NCBI RefSeq assembly: GCF_014287475.1
Contig: NZ_JACOPF010000001.1
Span: forward strand, 124,001-188,000
Length of the DNA stretch: 64,000 bases
Direction of reading: 5' to 3'
Source of the DNA: Mediterraneibacter hominis
Lineage (GTDB): Bacteria > Bacillota > Clostridia > Lachnospirales > Lachnospiraceae
The translations under genes were made by a program, and so were the position numbers. Below, one piece after another: positions 19,517 to 31,170 of this stretch (position 1 is the stretch's first letter; every line of letters begins with the position of its first letter). The notes beneath the pieces are model-generated. The model was not told where the DNA came from and ran no database searches. It was given only the letters and a program-made list of their open reading frames with translations.

Positions 19517-20696
19517 TATGAAAAAAGAATTAGAACTGTATTTGCATATTCCGTTTTGTGTCAGAAAATGTGCATATTGTGATTTTCTGTCCAACGCTGC
19601 AGAGGATAAGACAATCAAAAGATATGTAAATGCATTGATAAGAGAGATAGAAAGCTGCCGTAGAGCGTTTCAAGAGTATACAGCAGCGACAGTATTTATG
19701 GGCGGAGGAACTCCGTCCATTTTAGCAGGGACAGAAACAGTACGGATTTTTCGTGCGCTGTATGAAAATTTTGAATTTGCAAAAGAACCAGAGATTACGA
19801 TAGAAGTAAATCCAGGTACAGTAACGTGTGAAAAGCTGGAATTATGGAAAAATGCAGGTATCAACCGCCTAAGTATCGGATTGCAGTCTGCTGACAATCG
19901 AGAATTGAAACTTTTAGGCCGGATACATACGTTTGAGGACTTTCTAGAGACGTACACAAAAGCAAGAGAAGCTGGTTTTACAAACATCAATGTGGATTTG
20001 ATTTCAGCTATTCCAGGGCAGGTTGCTGCCGACTGGGAACAGACACTTAGAAAAACTGCGCAGCTGGAGCCGGAGCATATTTCAGCGTACAGTCTGATGA
20101 TAGAGGAAGGAACTTTGTTTTATGACTGGTATGTAAAGGGCGGACATAGGGGAGGCAAAAAAGAGATTCCCCCGCTTCCCGGTGAGGAGGAAGACCGCAG
20201 GATTTATAAAAAGACAAAAGAAATTTTAAAAGAGTATGGATATGTGCGGTATGAGATTTCAAACTACGCAAAAGAGGGATATGCCTGTCGGCACAATTTA
20301 GGATACTGGGAACGGAAAGAGTATTTAGGGCTTGGATTAGGGGCCGCTTCTCTCATAAATGAACAGCGGTTTGCCAATACAGCGAGCTTGTCAGAATATC
20401 TAAATGCATTTGAAAAAAGAAAAGCTTCGTATTCTTCCGTGAGAGTAGGAAGAGAAACTTTGCATATACAAGAGCAGATGGAAGAGTTTATGTTTTTGGG
20501 GCTCAGGAAAATGGAAGGAGTTTCACGTTCTGAATTTGCACGGAAATTTCAAAAAGAATTAGAACATGTATATGGAGTACAGATTAAGGAATTAAAAGAG
20601 CGTGGACTGCTGGAAGAAAAAAAAGACTTTCTTTTTCTGACAGAATTTGGAATAGATGTCAGTAACTATGTATTCGAGCAATTTCTGGATCCATAG
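19506..20696 (+). CDS. hemW: HemW-like radical SAM protein
   Basis: A 396-residue radical SAM protein with the cluster motif CVRKCAYC (Cys18, Cys22, Cys25) in [14 protein letters not shown], the hallmark of HemW, which carries haem and was earlier annotated as oxygen-independent coproporphyrinogen oxidase. The C-terminal HemW domain ([28 protein letters not shown]) is present. HemW keeps CxxxCxxC and lacks the extra Cys of true HemN, so haem chaperoning is the better call. Several ATG codons cluster at the start; 19518 would avoid the overlap with lepA and is an equal candidate. Confidence 0.88.
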   Translation: MMTDMKKELELYLHIPFCVRKCAYCDFLSNAAEDKTIKRYVNALIREIESCRRAFQEYTAATVFMGGGTPSILAGTETVRIFRALYENFEFAKEPEITIEVNPGTVTCEKLELWKNAGINRLSIGLQSADNRELKLLGRIHTFEDFLETYTKAREAGFTNINVDLISAIPGQVAADWEQTLRKTAQLEPEHISAYSLMIEEGTLFYDWYVKGGHRGGKKEIPPLPGEEEDRRIYKKTKEILKEYGYVRYEISNYAKEGYACRHNLGYWERKEYLGLGLGAASLINEQRFANTASLSEYLNAFEKRKASYSSVRVGRETLHIQEQMEEFMFLGLRKMEGVSRSEFARKFQKELEHVYGVQIKELKERGLLEEKKDFLFLTEFGIDVSNYVFEQFLDP

Positions 20697-20741
20697 AAAG
20701 GCTGACCTGTCACATATTTCCTAAAAAAAATATAAACAGTG

Positions 20742-20770
20742 TTGACAAACGTAAACCCTAGTGCTATCTT
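20742..20770 (+). promoter_or_regulatory. Heat-shock operon sigma-A promoter
   Basis: TTGACA and TATCTT lie 17 bases apart, placing the transcript start near 20777, just before the CIRCE operator. Confidence 0.75.
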
Positions 20771-20785
20771 AGTATACGTAAGGTG

Positions 20786-20812
20786 TTAGCACTCAAAACT
20801 AAAGAGTGCTAA
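20786..20812 (+). promoter_or_regulatory. CIRCE operator (HrcA binding site)
   Basis: TTAGCACTC and GAGTGCTAA are exact consensus half-sites separated by nine bases. It lies between the promoter and hrcA, so HrcA represses its own operon until heat stress. Confidence 0.98.
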
Positions 20813-20836
20813 TAAACTTTAGGAAAGGAGAGACAG

Positions 20837-21886
20837 ATGGTAACGGGCGAAGGATTGAATGAAAGAAAACTGACGATATTAAAAGCAATCATCCGGAACT
20901 ATCTTGAAACGGGAGAACCGGTTGGCTCACGAACCCTTTCCAAATATACAGAGCTGAATTTAAGCTCTGCGACAATCCGAAATGAGATGGCGGATTTGGA
21001 AGATTTGGGGTATATCTTCCAGCCCCATACATCTGCAGGAAGGATTCCTTCTGACAAAGGGTATCGACTGTATGTCGATATGCTGATGGAAGAAAAGGAG
21101 CAAGAGATTACGGAGCTGAGAAATACAATGCTGGAGAAGACAGACAAGGTCGATCAGGTATTGAAGCAGGCGGCGAAGGTGCTTGCAGCGAATACAAATT
21201 ATGCGACGTTGGTATCTGCTCCTGTAAACAACCGCAATACATTAAAATTTATCCAGCTTTCCCAGGTGGATGAAGAACAGATTGTGGCTGTAATTGTAAT
21301 GGGAGGAAACGTAATCAAGAATAAGATTATTGAAGTTGGCGAAAGCTTAAGTAATGAAAACCTTCTGAAGCTGAACATGCTGCTGAATACAACACTTAAC
21401 GGTATGTCGATTGACCAGATTACACTGGGACTGATTGCCCGCTTAAAAGAGCAGGCAGGAATTCACAGCCAGGTCATTGGTGATGTGCTGGATGCGGTGG
21501 CAGAGATTATTCATGTGGAAGACGACATGGAGATCTATACCAGCGGGGCTACGAATATTTTTAAATATCCAGAATTAAGTGATAAGCAGAGTGCCCAGGA
21601 AATTATCAGTGCTTTTGAAGAAAAACAGCAGCTTGCCGATTTGGTGACGGAGACGCTTGCCAGTGAGGAAAATCATGGTATTCAGGTTTATATTGGAGAT
21701 GAGGCGCCTGTCAAGACAATGAAGGACTGTAGTGTCGTGACAGCGACATATGAACTGGGGGAAGGTATGAAAGGAACCATCGGTATCATCGGTCCGAAGC
21801 GTATGGATTACGAGCATGTTATGAATACGCTGAAAACTCTGCAAAGCGAGTTGGATGCGATTTACAGCAAAGAGCCGAAAGAATAG
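20837..21886 (+). CDS. hrcA: Heat-inducible transcription repressor
   Basis: A 349-residue repressor that binds CIRCE. It has an N-terminal winged helix (LTILKAIIRNYLETGEPVGS, ATIRNEMADLEDLGY) and a C-terminal GAF-like dimer domain with an inserted region. The gene is the first of the operon and sits 24 bases after the exact-consensus CIRCE site, which gives the regulation directly. AAAGGAGAG precedes the ATG. Its folding depends on GroEL in known systems, coupling chaperone demand to expression. Confidence 0.97.
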   Translation: MVTGEGLNERKLTILKAIIRNYLETGEPVGSRTLSKYTELNLSSATIRNEMADLEDLGYIFQPHTSAGRIPSDKGYRLYVDMLMEEKEQEITELRNTMLEKTDKVDQVLKQAAKVLAANTNYATLVSAPVNNRNTLKFIQLSQVDEEQIVAVIVMGGNVIKNKIIEVGESLSNENLLKLNMLLNTTLNGMSIDQITLGLIARLKEQAGIHSQVIGDVLDAVAEIIHVEDDMEIYTSGATNIFKYPELSDKQSAQEIISAFEEKQQLADLVTETLASEENHGIQVYIGDEAPVKTMKDCSVVTATYELGEGMKGTIGIIGPKRMDYEHVMNTLKTLQSELDAIYSKEPKE

Positions 21887-21901
21887 GAAGGTGAAAAATT
21901 A

Positions 21902-22582
21902 GTGGATGAAAAGATGAGCAAAGAAGATATGGTAAAAGAAGCAGTAGAAGAGGCAAAAGCAAAGGCGAATGAAGAACAGAACAAACAAGATGACGATGTG
22001 AAAGAAAAAGAGCCCAAGTCATCTGCAGAAGAAGCACAAAAAGAAGAACAGCCGGAAGAAAACCAAGAGGCGGTTCCAGAAGAGGAGGCTTGTGAAAACG
22101 ACAAGCCAGAAAAGAAAAAATTGTTCGGAAAGAAGCCAAAGAAAGACAAGAAGGATGAGAAGATTGAAGAGCTTACCGATCGTCTGACACGTCAGATGGC
22201 AGAGTTCGATAATTTCAGAAAGCGTACAGAGAAAGAAAAGTCTCAGATGTATGAGATTGGCGCAAAGGATGTGATTGAAAAAATCCTTCCTGTAGTGGAC
22301 AATTTTGAGAGAGGACTCGCGGCAGTGGCGGAGGATGAAAAAGCAAGTCCGTTTGCAGAAGGAATGGAAAAGATTTATAAGCAGCTGATGACGACTTTAG
22401 AGTCCATGGAAGTGAAGCCGATCGAAGCGGTTGGCAAAGAGTTTAATCCGGATTTCCATAATGCGGTGATGCATGTGGAGGATGAAGAATTAGGAGAGAA
22501 CATTATTGCAGAAGAATTTCAGAAAGGTTACACATACAGAGACAGCGTGGTAAGGCACAGTATGGTAAAAGTAGCAAATTAA
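21902..22582 (+). CDS. grpE: Nucleotide exchange factor for DnaK
   Basis: A 226-residue GrpE. A long acidic Glu/Lys-rich N-terminal tail (residues 1-85) precedes the dimerising coiled coil (RLTRQMAEFDNFRKRTEKEK) and the beta-domain that contacts DnaK (NPDFHNAVMHVEDEELGEN, VRHSMVKVAN). GTG is the start, with GGAAGGTG about 8 bases before it. It follows hrcA by 15 bases. The acidic tail is longer than in Escherichia coli, as is usual for clostridia. Confidence 0.96.
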   Translation: MDEKMSKEDMVKEAVEEAKAKANEEQNKQDDDVKEKEPKSSAEEAQKEEQPEENQEAVPEEEACENDKPEKKKLFGKKPKKDKKDEKIEELTDRLTRQMAEFDNFRKRTEKEKSQMYEIGAKDVIEKILPVVDNFERGLAAVAEDEKASPFAEGMEKIYKQLMTTLESMEVKPIEAVGKEFNPDFHNAVMHVEDEELGENIIAEEFQKGYTYRDSVVRHSMVKVAN

Positions 22583-22620
22583 CTGTAAATATTAGAATAA
22601 AGAAGATTACAAATCAATGA

Positions 22621-24507
<1,887 letters not shown>

Positions 24508-24517
24508 GAGCACCTTA

Positions 24518-24561
24518 AAAGATTCTGCCAAGCTGCCAGAGTGCAGCTTTGCAGAATCTTT
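24518..24561 (+). terminator. Long hairpin between dnaK and dnaJ
   Basis: AAAGATTCTGC pairs with GCAGAATCTTT, and inside it AAGCTGC pairs with GCAGCTT around a 6-base loop, with a single C/T mismatch between the two stems. The T run after it is short, so it may be a partial terminator, a processing site or an mRNA-stabilising structure that sets the dnaK to dnaJ ratio. Confidence 0.65.
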
Positions 24562-24611
24562 CTTGAGTATATACAAGATGAATGAAAGAGTGAAAGGTAG
24601 AGTATAGGATT

Positions 24612-25802
24612 ATGGCAGAGTCAAAAAGAGATTATTACGAGGTGCTTGGAGTAGGCCGTGATGCGGATGATGCTGCGATCAAGAAGGCGTACCGCGTTCT
24701 AGCAAAAAAGTACCATCCGGATATGAATCCGGGAGATGCCGAGGCGGAGAAGAAATTCAAAGAGGCATCAGAAGCGTATGCAGTGCTCAGTGACCCTGAT
24801 AAACGTCGGCAGTATGATCAGTTCGGGCATGCGGCATTTGAAGGCGGCGCTGGGGGAGCAGGGGGCTTCGGCGGTTTTGATTTTAATGGCGCGGATTTCA
24901 GTGACATTTTTGGAGATATTTTTGGAGATTTGTTTGGCGGCGGCAGAAGAAGCGGCCGGGCGGGCAATGGTCCGATGAGAGGAGCAAATATAAGGAAAAG
25001 TATCCGAATCACATTTGAGGAAGCTGTTTTTGGATGTGAGAAAGAGCTGGATTTGATACTAAAAGATCCATGTGAGTCGTGTCATGGAACCGGAGCAAAA
25101 CCAGGGACAACGCCGGAAACATGTCCAAAATGCGGAGGAAAAGGCCAGGTGGTATATACTTCCCAGTCATTCTTTGGTACGGTGCAGAATGTACAGACAT
25201 GTCCAAACTGCGGCGGTTCGGGAAAGGTGATCAAGGAGAGATGTCCTTCTTGTTCGGGAACAGGTTATACATCCAGCAGGAAAAAGATCAAAGTAACAAT
25301 TCCGGCAGGAATTGACAATGGGCAGAGTGTGCGTATCCGCGACAAAGGAGAGCCAGGCGCAAACGGTGGCCCAAGAGGGGATCTGCTGGTGGAAGTAAAT
25401 GTTTCCAGACATCCGATCTTCCAGAGACAGGATGTGCATATTTTCTCCACAGTTCCGATTTCATTCGCACAGGCAGCTTTAGGTGGGGATGTGAGGATTC
25501 CGACGGTAGACGGTGACGTGCTTTATACAGTGAAACCTGGTACAAAGACAGATACGAAGGTACGCCTGAAAGGAAAAGGGGTGCCGTCTCTTAGAAATTC
25601 GCAGGTGAGGGGCGATCATTATGTAACATTAGTGATTCAGACGCCGGAGAAGTTAAGCCAGGAGGCAAAAGAAGCATTGCGCAGGTTTGATGAACTGACA
25701 GGAAATACACTTCACCAGAATGAGGCTGTATCAGAGAAAAATGAGAAGAAACCTAAGAAAAAAGGATTTATGGATAAAGTAAAAGAAGCATTTGAGGAAT
25801 AA
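24612..25802 (+). CDS. dnaJ: Chaperone DnaJ (Hsp40)
   Basis: A 396-residue co-chaperone that delivers substrates to DnaK and stimulates its ATPase. The J domain has the HPD motif in KYHPDMNPG; a Gly/Phe-rich linker follows ([17 protein letters not shown]); four zinc-binding repeats are intact ([32 protein letters not shown]); then the C-terminal substrate domains. A Lys-rich tail ends the protein. All motifs expected of a type I DnaJ are present. It is the last gene of the CIRCE operon and is followed by a strong terminator. Confidence 0.98.
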   Translation: MAESKRDYYEVLGVGRDADDAAIKKAYRVLAKKYHPDMNPGDAEAEKKFKEASEAYAVLSDPDKRRQYDQFGHAAFEGGAGGAGGFGGFDFNGADFSDIFGDIFGDLFGGGRRSGRAGNGPMRGANIRKSIRITFEEAVFGCEKELDLILKDPCESCHGTGAKPGTTPETCPKCGGKGQVVYTSQSFFGTVQNVQTCPNCGGSGKVIKERCPSCSGTGYTSSRKKIKVTIPAGIDNGQSVRIRDKGEPGANGGPRGDLLVEVNVSRHPIFQRQDVHIFSTVPISFAQAALGGDVRIPTVDGDVLYTVKPGTKTDTKVRLKGKGVPSLRNSQVRGDHYVTLVIQTPEKLSQEAKEALRRFDELTGNTLHQNEAVSEKNEKKPKKKGFMDKVKEAFEE

Positions 25803-25814
25803 AAGCATGAAAAT

Positions 25815-25852
25815 GCCGCAGGCCATTATTGAAATGGCGCTGCGGCTTTTTT
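25815..25852. terminator. Terminator after dnaJ
   Basis: GCCGCAG pairs with CTGCGGC and an inner GCCATT pairs with AATGGC, followed by six T residues. It ends at the 3' end of the converging response regulator gene. Confidence 0.85.
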
Positions 25853-26471
25853 ATCTGTTTTGATAATAGAACACAGCAACCTGTGTACGGTCGCGTAAGT
25901 TTAGTTTATCCAGAATGGTGCTTAAATAATTGCGTACGGTGCCTTCGCTTAAATATAATTGGGAGGCAATCTCTTTATTGCTGAAGCCTTCAGCGATCAG
26001 CCGGATAATATCTAATTCACGTTCATTGATATCGCAGGAAGCATAATCGAAAGATGCCTGTCTCTGTATCAAATCAGGGAGACGGGATACAATCTGATCG
26101 CCAAAGACGGTCTGGCCTGAACAGACTGCCTGTATAGCAGGAGCAATATTTTGATAATCTTGTTTCAAAAGATATCCCTTCGCCCCTAATTTCAATGCCT
26201 TTACAATATATTCATCATCAGAAAAGGTGGTCAGAAGCAAGATTTTTGCATCCGGGAATTCATCTAATATCTGTGCCGCGGCGTCCAGCCCGCTTACCTC
26301 TTTCATGCGTATATCCATCAGGAGTACGTCTGGATGGTGTTCTCTGTATAGGCGGAGAGCTTCCCGTCCGTCATTTGCAGTCGCTGCTATTTCAAATTCA
26401 GGTACAGCAGCAAGAATCATCTGTAAAGCACTTACAACGAGGCAGTCGTCATCAATCAGTATCAATTTCAT
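25851..26471 (-). CDS. NarL/LuxR-type response regulator
   Basis: A 206-residue regulator: receiver domain with Asp53 as phosphorylation site (LLMDIRMKEVSG) and a C-terminal LuxR-type helix-turn-helix (INERELDIIRLIAEGFSNKEIASQLYLSEGTVRNYLS). The kinase gene overlaps its start by 4 bases, so both are co-translated. The pair is transcribed away from an ABC-2 exporter operon with a 186-base shared intergenic region; in similar loci the regulator controls the divergent exporter (family knowledge). The inducing signal is unknown. Confidence 0.93.
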   Translation of the reverse strand: MKLILIDDDCLVVSALQMILAAVPEFEIAATANDGREALRLYREHHPDVLLMDIRMKEVSGLDAAAQILDEFPDAKILLLTTFSDDEYIVKALKLGAKGYLLKQDYQNIAPAIQAVCSGQTVFGDQIVSRLPDLIQRQASFDYASCDINERELDIIRLIAEGFSNKEIASQLYLSEGTVRNYLSTILDKLNLRDRTQVAVFYYQNR

Positions 26472-27541
26472 ATTGTTATCTCCTTTGGAACTGTAATAAA
26501 TATTTTAAATCCGTTGTCTGTCAGTATATGCAGATTACCGTGCAGGGAATGTACCCGTTCTTCCATATTGGCAATTCCGATACCATCAGTTTCAAGCGTA
26601 CATGCAGAGCCGTTATCTTCAATGCAAAGCTGATAGAGGGCAGGGTGCTCCCGGATTAATACAGAAGCCCTTGTGGCATTGCTGTGCCGCATAATGTTGG
26701 ACAGCGCTTCTTTCGTAATGCTGATAAAGCTGTATTTTATCTCTCTGGGCACCTCTCTGCCGCAGTCGTAGATATAATGGACAGGACAGAAGGTGAAATC
26801 TTTTATCAGAGTTTGGATTGCATCTTCCAAATTGACTGCTTCATCATGGAGATCATGGACGCTGCTTCGAATGGAATCCATAGCAGAATTCAGCGTGTCC
26901 TCCAGAGAGTCGACAGCGGTATTTAAACGGGCGTCGGTATTGGTAGTTTTAACAGCGCCCAGCAAAAGGAGAGAACGGGATAGAAGATGTCCTACATTGT
27001 CATGGATTTCTCTGGCAATCCGGTTGCGTTCACGCAAAGTCGCGGCATAGATTTCATAATTTTGTTTTTCCATCAATGAACGGTTCTTTTCCGTCAGTAG
27101 AATGTCTCGCTCTCTGCTGTCATCCTGCGTATGCAAAAAACGCTTTTCTAAAGAGTCATAGCAGGCAGCCTGATATTGCAGCCAGAAGGATAAAAGGATG
27201 CCGAAAAGAACGAGCAAAGGGACTGGATAAGCAAAAGGATGTTCTACTGTGAACAGGAAAAAGATAATGCCGCCCATGACAGTAAGTATATACCACTTTT
27301 TTAGGAAAATCACATAGAAATAAACAGGATAAAAACAGAAAAAATCGGGACAGACTAAAACAGCCAGAAAACCGCAGGCACATAATATAGAAAGAAAAAG
27401 GTCCTGCCTGAGGATACGACTCAGACAGCAAAAAACCAGAGCAATTAAAAAAGAAAATACATAGGAAAGATCCGCCTTTGTAAAGAAAAGGCATAAAATA
27501 CCTGTCAGCAGCAGTAAACAAAGATTTATGAAATGCTTCAT
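26468..27541 (-). CDS. DesK/LiaS-like sensor histidine kinase
   Basis: A 357-residue kinase. Four or five hydrophobic helices fill residues 1-125, followed by a coiled linker and the HisKA_3 dimerisation box ERNRIAREIHDNVGHLLS with phospho-acceptor His180. The C-terminal ATPase domain has the N box KEALSNIMRHSNA and DGIGIANMEERV. There is no sizeable outside domain, so the signal is probably sensed in or at the membrane, as for DesK and LiaS. Overlap of ATGA type with the regulator gene indicates coupling. Confidence 0.9.
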   Translation of the reverse strand: MKHFINLCLLLLTGILCLFFTKADLSYVFSFLIALVFCCLSRILRQDLFLSILCACGFLAVLVCPDFFCFYPVYFYVIFLKKWYILTVMGGIIFFLFTVEHPFAYPVPLLVLFGILLSFWLQYQAACYDSLEKRFLHTQDDSRERDILLTEKNRSLMEKQNYEIYAATLRERNRIAREIHDNVGHLLSRSLLLLGAVKTTNTDARLNTAVDSLEDTLNSAMDSIRSSVHDLHDEAVNLEDAIQTLIKDFTFCPVHYIYDCGREVPREIKYSFISITKEALSNIMRHSNATRASVLIREHPALYQLCIEDNGSACTLETDGIGIANMEERVHSLHGNLHILTDNGFKIFITVPKEITI

Positions 27542-27727
27542 AGTACGATGTAATATGCCCTCCTTTTTTTATATTCTGTTTCTATTATAGTATAAAAGAA
27601 AACGAAGAGCAAAGAAAAAAAGGAATATGTGACATTTATCATATGGAAGGGATGACAGATTACACTACAAAGAAAAGGATTCTCTATGTATACTTAAAGA
27701 CAACAAAAGGAAGGAGACAAAGACAAA

Positions 27728-28657
27728 ATGATTGAAATAAAAAATCTTGTAAAACGGTACGGGAATTTAGTTGCTCTGGACTATTTTAATCTGGAAGTAG
27801 AAGAAGGAGAGATATTTGGACTGCTGGGGCCAAACGGAAGCGGCAAATCCACAGCGATAAACTGTATGCTGTCGCTTTTAAAATATGACAGAGGAAGTAT
27901 TAAAATCTTTGGAGAAGAAATGGCGCCGGATAATTATAAAGTGAAAAAGCAGATAGGAATTGTGTTTCAGGACGTCGCTGTGTTTGAGGAGCTGAATGTC
28001 TATGACAATGTGGACTATTTTTGTGGCTTGTATGTCAAAGAAAAAGGAAAGAGAAAGCAGCTTGTAGAAGAGGCGATTGAGTTTGCAGGCATGAAAGAAT
28101 ACCGTAAAACTTATCCGAAAAAGCTTTCCGGCGGTCTGCTTCGGAGACTGAATATCGCTTGCGGGATTGCACACAAGCCCCGCCTTATTATCATGGACGA
28201 ACCGACAGTGGCAGTAGATCCGCAGAGCAGAAATAAGATTTTAGAGGGGATAAAAGAGCTGAATCGCCAGGGTTCCACGATCATCTATACATCCCACTAT
28301 ATGGAAGAAGTAGAGCAGATCTGCACAAAGATTGCAATTATGGATCACGGCAGAAGCATTGCGGCAGGAACGAAAGAGGAACTGAAAAGTATGATAAAGA
28401 CAGGCGAGACACTGACGATTGAGGCGGTTTTTGTGACGGCGGAACAAATACAGGAAATCAAACAAATTCCACATGTCTTTGACGTGGAGTACAAGGAACA
28501 GATTTTGACAGTGCGCTGTACGAAGGCGAAACATAATCTGATTCGGCTCCTTACATTTTTACAAGAGAGGGAGATTAGCTTTGGACGGGTATTTTCAGAG
28601 CTTCCTACACTGAATGATGTATTCCTGGAAATTACAGGAAAACAGCTTCGGGATTAA
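27728..28657 (+). CDS. ABC transporter ATP-binding protein
   Basis: A 309-residue ATPase of the ABC-2 (DrrA/CcmA) type: Walker A GPNGSGKS, signature LSGGLLRRL, Walker B LIIMDEP, switch His in YTSHYMEE, then a C-terminal regulatory extension. It powers the two membrane subunits encoded directly downstream. AGGAAGGAGA lies before the ATG. The upstream region shared with the divergent kinase contains a TGTGACATTTATCATA stretch (27628-27643) that could be a regulator site, a weak suggestion only. Likely export of an antimicrobial, lipid or peptide. Confidence 0.92.
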   Translation: MIEIKNLVKRYGNLVALDYFNLEVEEGEIFGLLGPNGSGKSTAINCMLSLLKYDRGSIKIFGEEMAPDNYKVKKQIGIVFQDVAVFEELNVYDNVDYFCGLYVKEKGKRKQLVEEAIEFAGMKEYRKTYPKKLSGGLLRRLNIACGIAHKPRLIIMDEPTVAVDPQSRNKILEGIKELNRQGSTIIYTSHYMEEVEQICTKIAIMDHGRSIAAGTKEELKSMIKTGETLTIEAVFVTAEQIQEIKQIPHVFDVEYKEQILTVRCTKAKHNLIRLLTFLQEREISFGRVFSELPTLNDVFLEITGKQLRD

Positions 28658-28670
28658 AGGAGGGGAAAAC

Positions 28671-29825
28671 ATGTTGGATTTAATGAAATATATAGGAAAG
28701 GCAAAGATTAGGAAATTCGATATTGTATTCTGGCCGTTTCTCTTTCCTTTGATTCTTGCTACATTTATGTATCTGGCGATTGGGAATATGGAAGATGCTG
28801 ATTTTGAAACGATTCCGGTAGCTGTAGTGGAACAAAAGGGGGAAAATTTAGAAGAAGAACAGATGAAAGAAGCGTTTTTTACGTTTTTGAGTGAAGTAAG
28901 TGATGAGGCAGATGCAGAGAACAGACTGGTTCATATAGAGGAAATGTCAGAAACAGAGGCAAAAAAAGCGCTGGAAGAAAGAAAAGTAGACGGTATTTTT
29001 TATGCAGGGAAAGAGATTTCTCTGACAGTAGGGCGAAATGGTATTTCACAGAGCATTCTTCAGATATTACTGGAAAATTACGAGAATGGGAAACAGGTGC
29101 TTCTTAATATAAGCCAGGCGCATCCTGAGAAAATGGAAGCGGCAATAAAGAGTCTGTCTGAATTTGACACACGGATTTCCCAGGTATCTTTAGGTGGAAA
29201 GACTATGGATGGAACGGTACAGTTTTTCTATGCGCTGATTGGAATGGCATGTCTGTACGGCTGTTTTATCGGATTTGGCGCCGCGATGTCCCTACAGGCA
29301 AATCTTACGGTACTGGCAGCGCGAAGATGTGTAAGTCCTGTACACAAAATGAAGCATATTCTGATAGAAATGGTTATATCTTTTGCTTTGCATTTCTTCA
29401 ATGTACTTGTACTGCTCCTTTATTTAAGATACGTGTTAAAGCTGGAATTTAACGGGGATTTTTTGCAGATGCTTCCGGTGGCTTTGCTTGGAAGTATGTT
29501 AGGGGTTGCTTTAGGGCTGTTTGTCAGCAGTATCGGGAAGATGAGAGAGGGAGTAAAGATTGGAATTCTGCTTGCGGTTTCTATGATATGCAGCTTTCTT
29601 GCGGGGCTGTTTAACGGGACAATGAAAGATGCTGTGGAGCGCAGTGTACCATTTCTCAACCGTATCAATCCGGCAGCGGTGATTTCAGATGCACTTTACT
29701 GCATCAATGTATATGACGATCCGGTACGGTATACAAAGAATCTCGTCTTACTTGGTGTCTTATGTATAGCAATGGTGCTGGGAGCATTTTTATTAGTGAG
29801 GAGGGAACGTTATGACAGTATTTAA
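28671..29825 (+). CDS. ABC-2 type permease, first subunit
   Basis: A 384-residue membrane protein: one N-terminal helix (VFWPFLFPLILATFMYL), a large outside region to about residue 180, then five or six helices, the ABC2_membrane_3/YhgE-like layout. The ATG at 28671 follows AAAGGAGGGG; an in-frame ATG at 28614 lies inside the ATPase gene and is rejected. Its 3' end overlaps the next permease by 14 bases. The two similar permeases probably form a heterodimer with two copies of the ATPase. Confidence 0.88.
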   Translation: MLDLMKYIGKAKIRKFDIVFWPFLFPLILATFMYLAIGNMEDADFETIPVAVVEQKGENLEEEQMKEAFFTFLSEVSDEADAENRLVHIEEMSETEAKKALEERKVDGIFYAGKEISLTVGRNGISQSILQILLENYENGKQVLLNISQAHPEKMEAAIKSLSEFDTRISQVSLGGKTMDGTVQFFYALIGMACLYGCFIGFGAAMSLQANLTVLAARRCVSPVHKMKHILIEMVISFALHFFNVLVLLLYLRYVLKLEFNGDFLQMLPVALLGSMLGVALGLFVSSIGKMREGVKIGILLAVSMICSFLAGLFNGTMKDAVERSVPFLNRINPAAVISDALYCINVYDDPVRYTKNLVLLGVLCIAMVLGAFLLVRRERYDSI

Positions 29826-30963
29826 GGCATATATGAAAATTGCGAAGAAGAATCTATGGCTGTTCGTAATGTATCTTGTCATTTTCTTTGCAGTTACCAG
29901 TATCTTTCAAAAGGTAAAGGGTTCGGCAGAGGAAGAAAGCAAGTCCGGATACCGGACGGAGAGTATCCCCATTGGAATTGTAGATGAGGACAAGGGGAAG
30001 CTTGCAAAGAGTTTGAAAGACTACTTGAGCAGGACAAATGAAATTCTTTCTCTGGAGAATGATAAGGAAGTATTGCAGGAAAATTTGTTTTACCGAAATG
30101 TAGAGTATATTCTGTGGATACCACAAGAGTTTGAAAAGACATGCATTACTGGAAATGAGAACCTGCGTGTCGTAAAGGTACCGGACTCTTCAGCCGGATA
30201 TTATATCGACCAGCAGATAGACAGCTTCTTAAATTATGCAAAAGTATATAAGGCAGCAGGTTTTACAGAGGAAGAGACAGCAGAGAAAATGAATGAGGTC
30301 GATAAAGCGAATGTTACACTGGCAGATCTGAGTGGAAATGACGGAAAAACACCGGAGCATGTATTCTATTATCAGTATATGCCCTACCTTATATTGAGCG
30401 TCATCTGTTATATGCTGGGCTATATTTTGCTGGGATTTCGAAAAGGAGAGCTGCCTCGCAGAATGCAGGCATCCGCTATACCAAAACGCAGGCAGAGTGC
30501 AGAAGGTCTTCTGGCAGCAGGAATCCTGTCACTGGTACTGTGGGGAATTGTGACAATCGCTGGAATCATGTTGTACGGACAGCCATTTATAAGAAGTGAA
30601 GGCTTTGCCTGGTTTCTTGTGAATTCTCTTGCTCTGGTGGCGGTTGCACTTGCGCTTGCCTACCTGTGCGGTATGTGCATCAAAAATTCCACATCCTTAA
30701 GTGGCCTGGTAAATGTGCTTACGCTTGGAATGTGTTTTCTGTGCGGGGCATTTGTACCTCTTGAGTATTTAAATAAAGGGGTTAAGACAGCGGCACAGTT
30801 TCTTCCGGTATATTGGTATGAAAAGGTGAATGGAATATTGGGAGAATTTGGCACGATTGCCGGCAGTGTCAGAACAGAAGTTCTACAGGGAATTGGAATA
30901 CAGCTAGTATTTGCAGCGGCGCTTGTGTGCGTGACCTTTGCAGTTTCGAGGGAAAAATACTAG
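29812..30963 (+). CDS. ABC-2 type permease, second subunit
   Basis: A 383-residue membrane protein with the same plan as its neighbour: N-terminal helix (LWLFVMYLVIFFAVTSIF), an outside domain with VDEDKGKLAKSLKDYL, then five or six helices near the C terminus (LVNSLALVAVALALAYLCG). The pair is transcribed with the ATPase and is divergent from the NarL-type two-component genes. The stop is followed directly by tandem 62-bp palindromic repeats and no clear poly-T terminator. Confidence 0.88.
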   Translation: MTVFKAYMKIAKKNLWLFVMYLVIFFAVTSIFQKVKGSAEEESKSGYRTESIPIGIVDEDKGKLAKSLKDYLSRTNEILSLENDKEVLQENLFYRNVEYILWIPQEFEKTCITGNENLRVVKVPDSSAGYYIDQQIDSFLNYAKVYKAAGFTEEETAEKMNEVDKANVTLADLSGNDGKTPEHVFYYQYMPYLILSVICYMLGYILLGFRKGELPRRMQASAIPKRRQSAEGLLAAGILSLVLWGIVTIAGIMLYGQPFIRSEGFAWFLVNSLALVAVALALAYLCGMCIKNSTSLSGLVNVLTLGMCFLCGAFVPLEYLNKGVKTAAQFLPVYWYEKVNGILGEFGTIAGSVRTEVLQGIGIQLVFAAALVCVTFAVSREKY

Positions 30964-30973
30964 ACTATTAGGC

Positions 30974-31103
30974 GGTATACCTTATCGGGCGAAGCCCGCC
31001 TTCCCGAAGGGAATGCATTACGGTATGCCCTTTTGGGTATACCTTATCGGGCGAAGCCCGCCTTCCTGAAGGGAATAATTTACGGTATACCCTTTTGGGT
31101 GTA
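30974..31103. repeat. Two tandem copies of a 62-bp palindromic repeat
   Basis: Unit starts GGTATACC at 30974 and 31036, with a partial third start at 31098, all exactly 62 bases apart. Each unit contains CGGGC-GAA-GCCCG and a TTCCC-GAA-GGGAA type stem. The same unit occurs twice in the opposite direction at 32951-33078, and a diverged copy lies near 51187. Confidence 0.9.
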
Positions 31104-31104
31104 C

Positions 31105-31134
31105 TTTACAGCTCTTTTAAAAAACTGATATAAT
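31105..31134 (+). promoter_or_regulatory. MATE gene promoter
   Basis: TTTACA and TATAAT are 18 bases apart, beginning two bases after the repeat block ends. Confidence 0.55.
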
Positions 31135-31170
31135 AGCGGATGTAGAAAAGAGACAGATGAGAGGGAAAGT

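Noticed and set aside
30974..31103. Tandem repeats as a CRISPR array
   Set aside because: Units are directly adjacent with no unique spacers, only two full copies, and no cas genes are present.
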